Below, piece by piece: positions 46,163-58,164 of a stretch of DNA of 64,000 nucleotides. A program made the translations under genes and the position numbers. The notes beneath the pieces were generated by a model, which was not told the DNA's origin, searched no databases, and worked only from the letters and a program-made list of their open reading frames with translations. Positions within the stretch are counted from its first letter, which is position 1. Each line of letters opens with the position of its first letter. This stretch comes from Exobasidium rhododendri (Eukaryota; Basidiomycota; Exobasidiomycetes; Exobasidiales; Exobasidiaceae): NCBI GenBank assembly GCA_026210745.1, contig CP110630.1, positions 3,224,001-3,288,000 on the forward strand. Reading direction: 5' to 3'.

Positions 46163-49100
46163 TTGCCCTCTCACCGCCAACGCCATCGCCACCAGAAGCA
46201 TCCCCGTTCTTTGGCGAGGAGAGGCTGGAAGACATGCTCTTGTCAGGGACGGAGACGTCTCGCTGATTCTGCCCCTCGGAAGTAAGTGACCATGGTGTGA
46301 AGCCTGTTTGAAGGTGCTCGTTTGTCGGATGTCTAGAATGACTCCTCTTCACTTCTGGTGAGGCGGATCGATTGCGTAAAGAGATAGCTATCCCGCTTGG
46401 CGAAGAAGCACGAGACGGTATCATCGGCTGCACCCTCGGAGCAGCAATCACCGGCACAGGAGAAGATTTCGACAAAGTCTGTATTGCTGCAATAGAGCTG
46501 GCACGACGTCTTTGTGGAGAGACTGCCGCCTCAGATAGCTGCATGCTTTCTTCGATATCGTGACCTTCTTCAAGGGAGGTGTTTGCCACGATGATTTCTT
46601 CAACGCCGTTCTCGTCATGAGAGGCGGATGAAGTGTCTCGTTTCTTCGATGGTGGGGACAAAAGATGATTGGTAGACGTACTGTTTCCAGTGCTGAACGT
46701 GGCTGAAGCACTCTTCTGTCTCGTCAAGGGAGCCAGGCTCGTACTCCATCCCTCGACATCCAAGAGATAAAATTTTACTCCTTCCGGTAGCTGAAAGGGA
46801 TTGCCGTCCGGTTCGCCTGTACCCTGCTTGCCTGCAGTCGACACCCTGCATTCAATCTTGATGATGCGGGCCACGATCCATTCTTTCGTCTGCAATGACT
46901 CCTTTAGTGACTCGTTCTCCTTCGTACCGGTGAAGTTCAAGAAGAAGTGAGGAGAGTTGATATTGAAGGCGGCCCATGGTTTGCCGCTATTGTTCCTGGT
47001 AGGCAAGAACAGGGCCAAGTCTCCAATGGCAAAGTTCCGAAAGGTAATCTTCTCCTTCAGCATGTTCTGTGACTTGGTCACCTTCTCGAGTGTGTGCTTG
47101 TACACTTTCACATACTTTTTCACCACAAGAGGGAGTCCCTCGATCTTGACGATGACTTTCTCCAGCAGCGCAAATCTAGAAAGACAAGTTATCAACTCTA
47201 CGATGCTCTCGACAGCGCCTACTTCACTTGTTACTCTCTGGAACACCTTGATCGCCGCTTCTTTCTGGGCGGACAGCTCCGGGTCCACTGCTTCCTCCGC
47301 TGGCAACTCCTTGATGTTCTTGGAGCCGTTCTTCGATGAGACTTGAAGGATCGGCATGTCCCTGTGAGCGTTGTGAAGGTCGATCAACTTGTTCATCAAC
47401 GGCTTCAACTTCTCTACAATCGCCTCCAAATTTCGATCGCTTTGCCTCTTTGCCATTTCTGTTTCCAAATTGATCTCACGAGTGCTCTCAAGCTGGCGCA
47501 CCAATTCCTCGTGGGCCTCGTCTGCCGCAACGAGCTGACCTTGCAAGTTCTTGACACTCTCGAGATACTCTCCCACTTCCCTCTCCTTTCTTTTCAGTCT
47601 CTCTTTTGCTTCTAGCAGACTGACATTCTGACTTCGCAGCTTTTCCTCGAGAATAGCCCGATCTCCGTCTGCTTCTGCGCGATACGTTCTCATGGTCTTG
47701 TCCCTCGCCGTTTCGGTCTCATACTGTGCTTCTTTCGCTTTCCTTTCCTCTACTCTCGCTTGACTTAATTGATCGGAAAGCTCATCTATCCTCTCTTGAG
47801 CGAGCGAGATCTGCTTCTCTGCCGTGCTGTCTTTGTTCAGGAGCGCTTCAATACGACTAGAAGCATCATTTCGAGCATCCTTCGCCTCTTTCAACTCAAT
47901 CTGAAGATCGTGTAAGTGGGCTTCCAGGTCGTTTGCTCGCTCCACTTCTTCGTTCGCTTCCACCTTGAAGTCTAATTCGGACCTTCTGGCATCTTCTACA
48001 TCTCTTCGTAAGCGAACAACTTCTTCCTCCATGTTGATACGGCGAGCAGCTTCCAGTTCTGCGTCGGCGATCCTGCTCTCTAGCAGTCGCCGTGTCTCTT
48101 CATGTTGGGCCTTTTCACTCTCGAGATCGTGCTCAACGTGTCTCCTTTCAGCTTTGAGCTTGCTAATGTCTGCTCGAAGCGTCGAAATCTCTTGATCATG
48201 GGCTTCTTCTACCGCCCTCTCTCTTTCGCCTTGCTTCATCTTCATATCTTCTACTTCTTTTTGCAGTCTTTCTTTCTCGACCTGGTGACTAAGACCGTTC
48301 TTGTTTCGTCTGTCTAGCCGCGTGGTATTCTCTTCTTCCTCTTCCGAATCGCTGTCCTCTTCCGGTCTTCCGAGTAGTCCAGTCTCGACCAGCTTCCTAA
48401 ATTCGCCTTCCGCTTCGTCGAATTGATCAATCAAGAGTTGCAAGGATGTCTTCACTTCGTGGATCGGCGTGGTGGCGTCACTTTCCAGCAATCTTCCTTC
48501 TACAAAGTCCAAAGTTTGAAACATTTCATCAATGTCTGCCTTTCCGATGTCGATCTCATCCACTCCTTTGCCATTGCCTGCAGATATTTCCAGATTGGGG
48601 GTGTTGTCGTCCATTCCTTTGATCTCCCACGGCAATGCTCCTACAACTTGACCCCGAAAATCGATCCTCCTCCGCCTTTCAGACGCGGTCAGGTTGGCCA
48701 TCACTTCGGCCAACGCTTGACTTCGAAAAAGGAACTTGTTTTCAAACTCTTTCCTCCGGTAGATCTCGATCAAGGTCGATCCGTAGGCCCACAACATATT
48801 CTTGAGTCTTGCTAGGTGTCGAAAGCCGTCAATTCGGTTGGATTTGAAATCAGCATCTAGTTGATTCAATTCAATGCCCAGATCAGCGTAATCTGATTGC
48901 AAGCTGCTAATGTCGCCAAGCAAATGAAGACTTCGGGCGATCATTTCATTTTTGTCTGCTGTGAGTCGTCGAAGCGATTCTCGAATGACCTCATCTAAGA
49001 GGACCAGCTCTCCCATAGCTTCGTGAACTTTCTTCATCATGGCATCGTCATTGGCTAATCTGGCAGCCGCTGACCAACCCTGATCATCAGGCGAGCAAGT

Positions 49101-50088
49101 GGCCATGATGAAATCGCACAACTCGCTGGCTCTCAATAGGGCTTGTCTGCTTTCCTCGAACGTTTCCTGACTAGGACCGGTATTCGTCCCCTCTACCTCG
49201 ATTCGCAGTCCCTCTGTGTCTTCAATTAGTTGAGAGCCGCTATATTTAAGACCCCTTGCACTCTCCTCTAGTTCGCTCTGAACGTTGCTGCATGCTTGGA
49301 AGACTGCTCCCATCTTGCTCGGTGAGACGTAGTCACCCAATGTCCTCTCCTTTGGTCTGCTTTTGGCTGAATCGGGAACACTGAGGAGCTTCGGATTGAT
49401 CTGAACGAGGGAAAGAATCTTGAGGTCCGTTTCGTGACCATTTAGCAGGCCTTTCATCCTTATCAACTCTTTCGTCGATGTCTCGTCGAACACTTGACCA
49501 GTCTGCCGCACTGAATGCGAGTGTGAAAGCAGATTGGAGAGGGCTATTTCAGTGCTTCGTTGTATGATGGATAGCTGATCGAGTCTTTCCATAGATTGAG
49601 TATTGTGTATTGACATGTTGGAAAGCAGAACAGCACACCAATCCACCAGGGCTGTAAGTGATCTAGGGGTTGGTGGTGTTGCCGCTTCTACTTCTTCCAA
49701 AGGAGCTTCCAAGTCTGCCACTTCTTCCAGCTCGGCAACTAAGACTTCCAGATCGGAATAGAGAAATTGACGATGAAAGACGAACAGATCCTGCGAGAAC
49801 AGACTTTGGCATGAGTACCACAAGTCCTCGTTGACAGGCTCAGGTCTTCCCACCACCTTAGACACGTCTACTCACCATATCCTCAACACTCCTGCTGCTG
49901 ACGTCCTGCATATTTTCTAACACTTCCTCGTTGATCTGCTGACCGATCTTGGTCATACAGATAATGTCATCGCTTGGCACCCCAGTAGTCAAGGAGACAG
50001 CATCGAATAGGTCTTCTTTTGACTGGAAGTGTGACAATGGCAGGTTCACGTCGAACGATCGACCATCGTAGGTCCGATGTATCCTCAT
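45255..50088 (-). CDS. ATG11: Selective-autophagy scaffold Atg11
   Basis: Coiled-coil scaffold that links cargo receptors to Atg1 kinase and recruits Atg9 vesicles. Exons are 50088-49876 and 49790-45255, giving 1582 residues; the join restores RSVEDMDLFVFHRQFLYSDL. The N-terminus is ubiquitin-like (MRIHRTYDGRSFDVNLPLSH, ending TKIGQQI), as in Atg11/FIP200. A central region contains LLGDISSLQSDYADLGIELN and FRHLARLKNMLWAYGSTLIE; a long coiled coil occupies about 560-930; the diagnostic C-terminal domain at about 980-1085 reads FRNFAIGDLALFLPTRNNSG, KPWAAFNINSPHFFLNFTG, TKEWIVARIIKIECRVSTAG and FYLLDVEGW. A Ser-rich disordered tail follows, with an 11-Ala run encoded by (GCA)10 at 46132-46161. 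It is longer than yeast Atg11 (1178). It is convergent with the secreted-protein gene (167 bp). Confidence 0.95.
46132..46161. repeat. (GCA)10 trinucleotide repeat in ATG11
   Basis: Ten perfect GCA units on the plus strand, read as alanine codons on the minus strand within the disordered tail of ATG11. Repeat length is likely to vary between strains. Confidence 0.95.
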
Positions 50089-50543
50089 GACAGGAGCTGT
50101 TCACAAGGGTGGCAGACAAAGCTGAGCTAGACGAGCGAAACCTTAATGGCAGCGTAAAGGCTTGCTCTTGACTGTAAAGTCCATCTTCCTATTCCTTATA
50201 GGATTGAACGGTAGAGACTTATCTTGGAGGCTGCTAAGAGGTGGCACAGCTCTTTCTTTCTCGCTCTTCCTCGTCAGGTGGAACGGGGCGGAACAAGAGT
50301 TGGTGGTCGTGTGTTAAAATTACACATTGAAGGAAGCCACCCGCCAAGCGTGGAATATAAATAAATGCACTGGCCACTTTTTTGGACTCGGTGCTGATGT
50401 ACCTCTGTCCCTGCCATGCATCCCTTCGCAGACTCCCTTTCTCTCTTCCTCTCTCTTACTTCCGACACTTCTGATGGGAAGCGAGAGCAGCTGAGGTTGA
50501 GCTCTTGATAACGGAGGGCAGAAGGTCTGGCGTCAGCATCATA
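50089..50543. promoter_or_regulatory. Divergent promoter of ATG11 and the MAK32-like gene
   Basis: This 455-bp stretch separates two divergent starts. It is pyrimidine-rich near 50420-50465. An ORF on the minus strand overlapping the MAK32-like first exon has no features and was set aside. I see no E-box here. Confidence 0.5.
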
Positions 50544-51837
50544 ATGTCCACAGGCTTGGGGAATGATAGACGTGGTAAGCCATGTCAAGTCGGTACCCTC
50601 GGCATGTTCATCATCGATGAGTTCCAATTCGAAGATGAAGTGACTGGAGACAATCTCGGGGATCAGGGCATGGGTAGCCACATAGGAGGTGGTGGGACAT
50701 ACTTTGCCATAGGCGCCAGGATGTGGTGAGTCAGCTGTAAAGGAGCGCCATCAATTCACATACTCATCTGTTTGCCCCCCCCCCTTGCCGGGCTAAAAGG
50801 TTGCCACCCTCAGAGGTGCTCATGACCATCGACAGAGGCAGCGATTTTACAGCGAAGAATCAGCAAAGACTAGACATGTATTCCCAATCAAGAGAAGGAG
50901 AAGGGCAGGGCTCTCATTCGCTATGGCGGTACAGAGATCGACAAGAGCTTACGACTAGAGCTGTAAATATCTATCGAGGTCAGGAGAGGGGATTTGCCTA
51001 CCTGACGCCGAAGCTACGACTTGATCCTATTGATCTGTTATCCGACTCGTTTTCATTCTTTCCATCCTTCCTACACTGTATCTGCTCGCCTGCGAGAGCG
51101 ATAGATATCTGCGATCAGATTGACCAACATCGAGAGCTGTGGTATACGGGCAAAAGGCCTCGAATCGTTTGGGAGCCAATACCTGACAGTGCAGTTGTGA
51201 GTCAAGGCGGGGTCTTAATCATAAGCAGTCCTCTGCTTCAGTCCATGCTGACATCATGACTTAGCCTGAGAATTTGGAAGCGTGTCTGCGAGTCATTGGT
51301 CGAATCGACGTCATTAGTCCTAATCACGAAGAAGCTGCGAGCTTTCTTTCGATACACAAGGCAAAATTGGGGGTGGAGAATGCCCGCACCATGATTAAAG
51401 AACTTCTTCTGGACAATCTATTTCGTAGGATATCGCTTGCAAAGATAGAGAATGTACCCATCGTATGCATCAGATCTGGAGCTTTGGGCGCTCTAGTAGC
51501 ACTTAATGAGGAAGAAGCGGTGTGGGTAGACGCATATCACACTTCCGCTGAAGTCGGTCGAGTGATTGATGTTACCGGAGCAGGCAATGCCTTCTTGGGT
51601 GGGTTCACAGCAGGTCTAGCGTTGACAGACACGAAAGGATCGAGACAGTCGGCGACTCCTCTCAGCTGGACACTGCTAGAAGCACAGAGGGCTGCTCAGA
51701 TGGGCTCTGTCTCCGCTTCCTTTGTCGTCGAACAGCAAAGCTTGCCAGAATTCCACGTAGACGCCGAGGGAGCGGAGAGGTGGAATAAGGAAGCTGCCAG
51801 CACTCGTCTGCGTGAGTTAGAAGACCGATCGAATTAA
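50544..51837 (+). CDS. PfkB-family protein, MAK32-like, with altered catalytic motif
   Basis: Ribokinase-fold protein resembling yeast Mak32, a PfkB homologue needed for stability of L-A virus particles; whether it phosphorylates anything is unclear. Exons are 50544-50725, 50800-51196 and 51265-51837, giving 383 residues. The N-terminus GTLGMFIIDEFQFED and GGGGTYFAIGARMW match the family's substrate lid and first glycine motif; WEPIPDSAVPENLEACL and VISPNHEEAASFL follow, then the C-terminal signature VIDVTGAGNAFLGGFTAG near residue 298. In active PfkB kinases this reads DTxGAGDxF; here the catalytic Asp is Asn. I recall Asn at this place in Mak32-type proteins too, so it may be family-wide. 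The first intron carries a 10-C run before its AAAAG acceptor. Confidence 0.85.
50775..50784. repeat. Poly(C) run, 10 nt, in intron 1 of the MAK32-like gene
   Basis: Ten C lie 15 nt before the AAAAG acceptor at 50799, in place of the usual T-rich tract. Confidence 0.85.
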
Positions 51838-52057
51838 CCAGCGCGGAAATTCCCCGCAGACGATCTTCAGACCGTCTGTGCTTCGCTCGGAATAGAGATG
51901 AAAATGAATGTGTATAGCTCTGATGTAACAATTGCAAACAGTATTCTAGGTGTACATGGAAGGCGTCGTGACGATCAAATGACATGACTCACGGTAGGGA
52001 AGAAGAATAGAGGAATTTAAAATCTGTGTGGGAAGTGAGTGAGACGGTCGTGGCTTC

Positions 52058-54827
52058 TCAAAAGCAATTGCTGGCATCGTAGGCGCCCGCTGCGACGCAG
52101 AGATTCCTGGGTGTAAAGAAGATGTCCAGCATTGGAGTCTTTTTGGTATAATAGATTGAGATGCAGTCTGCGCTCGATGGAGAATTTGCATCGATGGAAA
52201 CTTGCAGCGTCGACGAAGCTTTGTTTGTACTTAGCGCAAGTGACGACGCATGTGGCTTGGTTGCCGTTGAGGTGAGTGGGATCATACCATCCGATACGCT
52301 GCTGGCACCGTTGGGCTCCACGATTCCTCCGTTCTTCGTTGACATGCTCGTCGTTCTTGGCCCTCCCGCTCCTCGGATGTCCCAACAGATTACTTGGCAG
52401 TCTGCTCCTGAGCTGACGAGTAGTTGACCATCGGTACTGAAATCCATGGAGAGAACGGGAGCTTTATGACCCCACATTTTCTTGATTCGACCACCGCTCC
52501 CCAGATCCCACAGACTGATAGCATAATCGTCACCAACTGCAGCAGTGTTGGAAGGTGCGTTGCCTGCACCAGCTGACACCAAGTAGCGGCCGTCCGGGCT
52601 AATCTTGACGCATCCGATTGCACTCTGATGACCAACGAAGAGACGAGCACAAGCGCCTCTTTGCACATCCCACAAGCGACAAGTCTTGTCCGACGAGCCG
52701 GTAGCCAGGTATAGGCTGTTAGGATGGAAATTCAGACAGTCCACATCGCTCAGGTGACCAGAGTACATTCGAAGTGGGTTGATCCTTTCCGTACTCCACA
52801 AGCGAGCCGTTCCATCTGCACTGCCTGTGGCAAAGTATATCCCAGTAGGGCTCCACTCCACCGACCAGATTGGTTGTTGATGCCCTCGATAAGACACCAA
52901 GGCAGTGTACGTTTCCAGACTCCAAAGACGAGCAGTGCCATCTCCACTTGCACTGAGAAGATGCTTGGGTGGCGCTATACTCCCGCCACTAGGGTCGAAA
53001 GACACATCATACACGGGTCCACCATGACCGATCAATTTCCGCGTTGAAAGCTTCTTCTTTTCTCGATGCCGTTCAAGACTCTGCTTGTCTCTAATTTGTG
53101 ATAGTGTAAAGTCATTGTTGAATCCTTGCAGACTCTCGCCCTTTAAGCTCCAAATCTGAACATAACTCTCTTCGAAGCCAGCGGCCATCAGAGTCAAGTC
53201 TTGCGAAAAGTTGGAACTCGTCAAACCATCGACGGCATCGTGGTATGTATAGGCACATACACTGGGAAGGCCAGCTATGCGAGCAGCTTTGGCGCCTTCC
53301 TCTCCCAAGCCATTGATCGTGGCATCTCTGACTCCACTTAAGAAGGAGGGACCACTCATTCCTCCTCCTCCTGCTCCTCCTGCTGCAGCAGAATATGCAT
53401 CGACCTTATTTGAATTGAGAGACAGGTCAAATCGCAGCGCTTTTCTTGCATCTCGCAATCGACCTACTTCTCTTTCGATGTCTACTGTTCGATAGACGGG
53501 TGCTTGTGGAGGCAGGTCTGCATATTCCGGCTGTAGTACTTTCTTCTCGCTCGTTTGGATGGGAAGTGACGACGAACCCCCCTCTCTCATCTCCTCTGCC
53601 TTTGCTTCCTTTTCCACCTCTGCTTGTAACTTTTCACTCAGAGGTATCTTTCCTCCCAACTTGAGGCGAGGTCCAGCAGCAGAAGTGTTGTAATCTCCCA
53701 CAGCATCTCTTTCGGACACGACACCTGCTTCTAATCCGGAGGTCTGCTTTGACTTTGATCCTCGAGAAGAAAAGCTTGGTCCAGTTCCAGTCAAGCCTGT
53801 ACCTTCCTCTAACATTGCTGAAGTCAGCTCTTGCGGCTTCACATTCAGTACCTGGATTCGACATCTTTCATTGAGGATCTTTAGCATCGCCTCCCTACCC
53901 CTTCGATCCTGGTCATCTTTCCCTTCACCTTTTATCCCCTCTCCAGCACCGGCACCTCCGATAGGTCCACCTCCGTCGGTCAGCCAGCCAAGTAGCAGCG
54001 AAAAGACTGTAGAACTCATTTTGATGATATACCTCTCCGTCCGGAACCTTTGGGACAAAGCATCGCTTGTCACATGAGAAGGCAAGGAAAGGGACCTGAT
54101 CGAGCTCAAGAGAATAGTGTGATGAGGCAGAAAAGCGAGTGAATTGTTTGTGTAGAGTGCTGCCGCTGTGAGAAGAAAGCAAAGGCGTCACCTTCTGTAC
54201 ACCTCGCTCACAAGCTTGACGGTACTCACCTGCCGCACCGTAGCCCATCTCCGTCAAATCTAGGTAGGCATGAACGAACAAAGGGAGCAAAAGAGGTCGC
54301 AGCTCAGGCTGATAAATGTCCAAGCTACCTTCACACCAATTTCTTAGCATTCGAAATCCTCTGATCCTGTCAGTCGGATCTAGTCTTAATGCTTCCACTG
54401 CTGCCTGCTCCAGTGGTCCGATTCCAGACTGACCTCCACCGTTCGAACCGTTCCCATTCGCGCTACTACCCCCGCCTGGTGCAGGTTCTCGAGGGGCGCT
54501 CTTGGTTGCTAGATCGTATATGCTGACCGTGGGTGTACCAAAGCGAGAACCTACACTGTTTCTTGCTTGACTAGGCGTCGCCCCATTTGCTAGAGCTTCA
54601 ATTTCAGCTTTCAGTGAATCTTCTGCTCTTTTGAAGCCCCTCCTCTTGAAATAAGATAGTACTGCTGCAGTCTGTGAAGCGTCCATTGCAACTGTTGGTA
54701 AAGTAGCAACAGCACCACCATTGACGGCAGCATTGCCTAGTCCGACTTGATTCGCTCCTGCCTCCCCTATCACATCGGCTGGTGATTCCTTGCTGCTCGA
54801 ATCATCCTTTCGTGCAGGCGAAGCCAT
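52058..54827 (-). CDS. TAF5: Transcription factor TFIID (and SAGA-type) subunit TAF5, WD40 protein
   Basis: Scaffold subunit of TFIID, shared with SAGA in yeast, that docks histone-fold TAFs. Exons are 54827-54230 and 54165-52058, giving 901 residues; the join restores MGYGAAAALYTNNSLAFLPHH. A LisH motif lies at about 55-85 (AAVLSYFKRRGFKRAEDSLK). The NTD2 domain (about 165-330) includes RMLRNWCEGSLDIYQPELRP, LFVHAYLDLTEMGYG and RFRTERYIIKMSSTVFSLLL. The C-terminal WD40 propeller (about 560-860) shows at least six blades: HGGPVYDVSFDPS, SASGDGTARLWSLETY, GHQQPIWSVEWSP, GSADGTARLWSTERI, GHLSDVDCLNFHPN, GSSDKTCRLWDVQRG and GHKAPVLSMDFSTD. It is head to head with AP-3 beta (275 bp), convergent with the MAK32-like gene (220 bp). 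Confidence 0.96.
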
Positions 54828-55102
54828 TTATGCTGTTGCTTCGGGTGAATCAATCTCCCTTTGCAACAGGGAAGTACCGCGCTCTTGACTACTCTCCTCC
54901 AGATGGTAGTACTGTGAAATGAAGAGTTCTGGAGAGGAAGCAGCAGAGCATGGAGGAGCTTGGCGTGGACACGTGACGCGACCTTCGACTGCCTCTCAAG
55001 TTCAGGACAATTCTTCTTGGCAGCATATTGGGGTGCTTGGTTATCGATGCCCACTCATCCCTCGCACTCGCGACCCGCTTGCACTAAAGGGTGTGTCTTG
55101 TC
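54828..55102. promoter_or_regulatory. Short divergent promoter of TAF5 and AP-3 beta with E-box
   Basis: This 275-bp stretch carries CACGTG at 54970-54975, in the context ACACGTGACGCG. It has the same core as the RAD1/PAP1, RRP6/RCY1 and MIS1/SAPS divergent promoters. Confidence 0.6.
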
Positions 55103-57830
55103 ATGGCTGGCCAGACAACTTCATCCAAAGCACTTTTGTACCTTTCAGAAAGGGTAGAAGATGCTACCGAAGCTGTCAAAGGCCTTATAGGCGGATCAGG
55201 CTCTTCGAAGTATCTCGACACTTCGGATGATAAAACCTCCGTCATTTGCTCGCAATTGGATTCAGATCGAGATGACTTGCGCCTCGAGGGACTCCAAACA
55301 GTCATTGCACTAATTTCGAAAGGCAGGAATGTCGAAACCTACTTTCCACATGTGCTCAAATTAACGAGCAACTCTGATCTGGAGATTCGCAAGCTGGTAT
55401 ATATAATCGTCAGACGATGTGCTAAGAGGCAGCCGGACGTTGCTTTGCTCGGCATCAATTCATTTCAGAGGGATCTTTTGGACCGCAGTGAAGTTGTACG
55501 GGCAATGTCTTTAAGAGTACTGAGCGGTCTTCGACTCGATATGGTAGCCAGTATAGTGGAATTAGCGATAGCGAAATGCGTCAAGGATCCGCACTTCTAT
55601 GTGCGACGAGGAGCTGGATTGGCCATCATCAAATGCTATCGTCTTTCACCAGACATGAAGCAAGCACTCAGAGGCCATCTCTCTACTCTCTTGAAGGATC
55701 GTCATCCTGCTGTCCTTTCGACTGTGCTTGTGGCCTACGCTGCAATATGGCCTATGGACTTCACTCTTCTTCATCCTCACTACCGCAAGCTATGTCATGC
55801 CCTCTCTGACATGGATGAATGGGGCCAGCGGAACGCAATCGAAGTCTTAGGACTCTATGCTCGTCGATGCCTTGCAATGCCTTCGGAGAGCACGAAAGCC
55901 GACAAGGATCTCGAGCTTCTCTTCTCGAAAGTTGAAGATTTGCTGATGAGTAGAAATGCAGCAGTGAGTCTCCTATCCATTCCTGAAAGGGAGAAAAAGG
56001 TGCTGTCGCCCAGCTGACGAATATGAACATTTCTCTTCCTAGGTCGTCACTGCTGCCATCCGTCTTCTCTTGAACCTAGCCCCGTCCTCTCGACATGCGG
56101 TAGTTGCTCGACCACTCCTTAGGCTAGTGAATTCAGCGCCCGACATCTCCTACTTTGCGCTCGTCAATTGCTACCTTCTCTCCAGAACGTCTCCATCCCT
56201 CCTGTCACCACATGCGGCCATGTTCTTTGTGCGTTCTTCTATGCATGAAGCAAGCTACGTCAGCTGTCTCAAGCTCAAAATATTGGTTCAACTGAGCGAC
56301 TCATCTAGTAGCGAGATGGTGCTGTCGGAATTGGCTGAGCAGGCACGTTACAACACTGATGAGCAAATTGCAAAGACAGCCGTCGATCAGATTGGTGTCT
56401 TAGCTAGCAGGTATGCTAGGAATGTTCGGCCTTGTACAGAAGAGCTGCTGAATCTGTTGAAGAATTCAAACGATCGAGATGAGGTGGTGGGAAAGACAGT
56501 CAGCGTGCTGAGGAAGCTGATGGAAAGCTGCTCTGAACAAGAGACTGCCCTCATAGTGTCCGACATTTCAAGCCTCTTATTCACGACTCCAAACAAGAAG
56601 AGTACTGCCAAGAAACTGAAGCTGGTTGGAAAGGGAACAGTAAAATCGGGACTAGCGAGAGGGTGTATCTATTGGCTCATAGGTCAACATTGCCGATTGG
56701 AGATTCAAGTGCGACGCAAGGAAGGTACAAAGGCAGCATCAGTAGGAGCTGAAGGAGGAACGCACCTGAACACCCCACACATGCTATCTTTAGCACATTT
56801 GGTCGGAGCCGACATCTTGCGCAGGGCGGCTAGCAACTTCACCAAAGAAGTCCTGTTTGCAAAGCTTCAGATCATCACTCTGTCCACAAAGCTTTATACC
56901 TTCTTGCCAACGACTTCATTCGAGTCCTTGAACACCCTCAAGTCGATACACAATCTACTGCTTCAAATGGCTCGCTATGACGAAGACTTTGATGTTCGTG
57001 ATCGAGGTCGGTTCTGCAAAGCCCTGACCGATCGAATCGACGCTGGTTTTGCACATCATCTGACGAAGAGCAGGAAAGGGGAGCAGGAGAATGGTGAGAT
57101 GGAGGAAGACGCGGAAGGGGAGGCAGATCAACTAGGGGGCGTCATGTTGCGTCGTGATCAAGTACTTCACATCCTTTTTGAAGGCAAGCAAATCATGACA
57201 AATACAATCGATGAGTCGAGCAAGTTGGAAAGGAAGCTGGATCACAGCCTTGACAGTCTTTCCTTTGCTTTGGCTGGTGTTGACATGTTGACAGAGACGA
57301 AGGAAGGTTTTGTACATCATCCTTGGGCATCGAAGGAGGAATTGCCGCCCACGTCTGTGCGAGAGCCTGAAGAAGTTTCTCAACCCTCCTCTTTCAAGCC
57401 TGGCCTTTTCAAAGCCGAGTCACAACAAAGCTTTGGCAGTGAAAAGAACGGAAGCATGGAGTACAATAGGATCAGTCTTGTATCCGCATCCACACCCACT
57501 TCTGAAGCTGCTCGGGGCGCTAATGCCGTTGTAGCAGCCTCTGCAACGAGATACAAAGATCTAGATGCCTTTCTCGACGAGGAAAGCGAGGAAGAAGAGC
57601 AGATGTCAGATGGAGAAAGTGGGGAGGAGGAGGAGGAAGAGGAGGAAGAAGAAGAAGAAGAGGAAGAAGAAGACGAAGACGAAGAAGAAGGGGAAGGGGA
57701 AGAAGAAGGGGAAGGGGAAGAGGATGAGGGAGGGGAGGTGGGAGGAAATGACGACGTCAGAGATCAAGGGAAGGTGGAAAAAGTACTCCTCATCAATCCA
57801 CCTCCCGTGGAAAACGAGTGGACGAGGTAG
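55103..57830 (+). CDS. APL6: AP-3 adaptor complex beta subunit
   Basis: Large subunit of AP-3, which sorts membrane cargo from the Golgi directly to the vacuole (alkaline phosphatase route). Exons are 55103-55963 and 56043-57830, giving 882 residues. The adaptin HEAT-repeat trunk fills residues 1 to about 720: KYLDTSDDKTSVI, RLEGLQTVIALISKGRNV, FPHVLKLTSNSDLEIRKLVY, SEVVRAMSLRVLSGLRLDMV, HPHYRKLCHALSDMDEWGQR, ARYNTDEQIAKTAVDQIGVL, RGCIYWLIGQHC and NFTKEVLFAKLQIITLSTKL. The matches are closer to AP-3 beta than to AP-1/2 beta, in particular YRKLCHALSDMDEWGQ. A hydrophilic hinge ends in an acidic run of about 50 Glu/Asp residues, encoded by a purine-only tract. No C-terminal appendage domain is seen, as in fungal Apl6. 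The start ATG follows an in-frame GTG. Confidence 0.93.
57620..57672 (+). repeat. Purine-only GAA/GAG tract coding the AP-3 beta acidic tail
   Basis: About 53 nt of uninterrupted purine on the coding strand, continuing with only scattered C or T to about 57745. It encodes Glu repeats and is prone to length change. Confidence 0.85.
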
Positions 57831-58164
57831 AAGGGACACGGCCTTACTACATCAAATCTTCATCTCCTTATATTGTAATGTATGTAATATTTAATGACGG
57901 TCTATTGAACGAAGGGGAAGAGGCAGAGGGACCTTGAAAGACTCCTAAGACAATGGGGAGAATGAGACGAGACAGAAAGACTGGCATGTGAATGAGACGG
58001 CAAGATTGACGACTACTGTGACTTGGCCTGCGAGGGGTAGGAGGGTGCTGTAGAGAAGGAGGGAGCGCGGGGGATAAGATTGAGATCAACATTGAGAGAC
58101 ACAGGCGAGTAATATAAAATACAGTACAGTAGGGAAGGAGTAGGAGAGAAAAAAGGGTGCGAGA
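57831..58164. other. Convergent 3' flanks of AP-3 beta and the eIF4E-like gene
   Basis: This 334-bp stretch lies between the two stop codons. It is A/G-rich in its second half and has no ORF with features. Polyadenylation signals of both genes should lie here, though none is certain by eye. Confidence 0.5.

Noticed and set aside
50274-50681. Minus-strand 135-codon ORF in the ATG11/MAK32-like promoter
   Set aside because: Overlaps antisense with the well-supported first exon of the MAK32-like gene and has no features.
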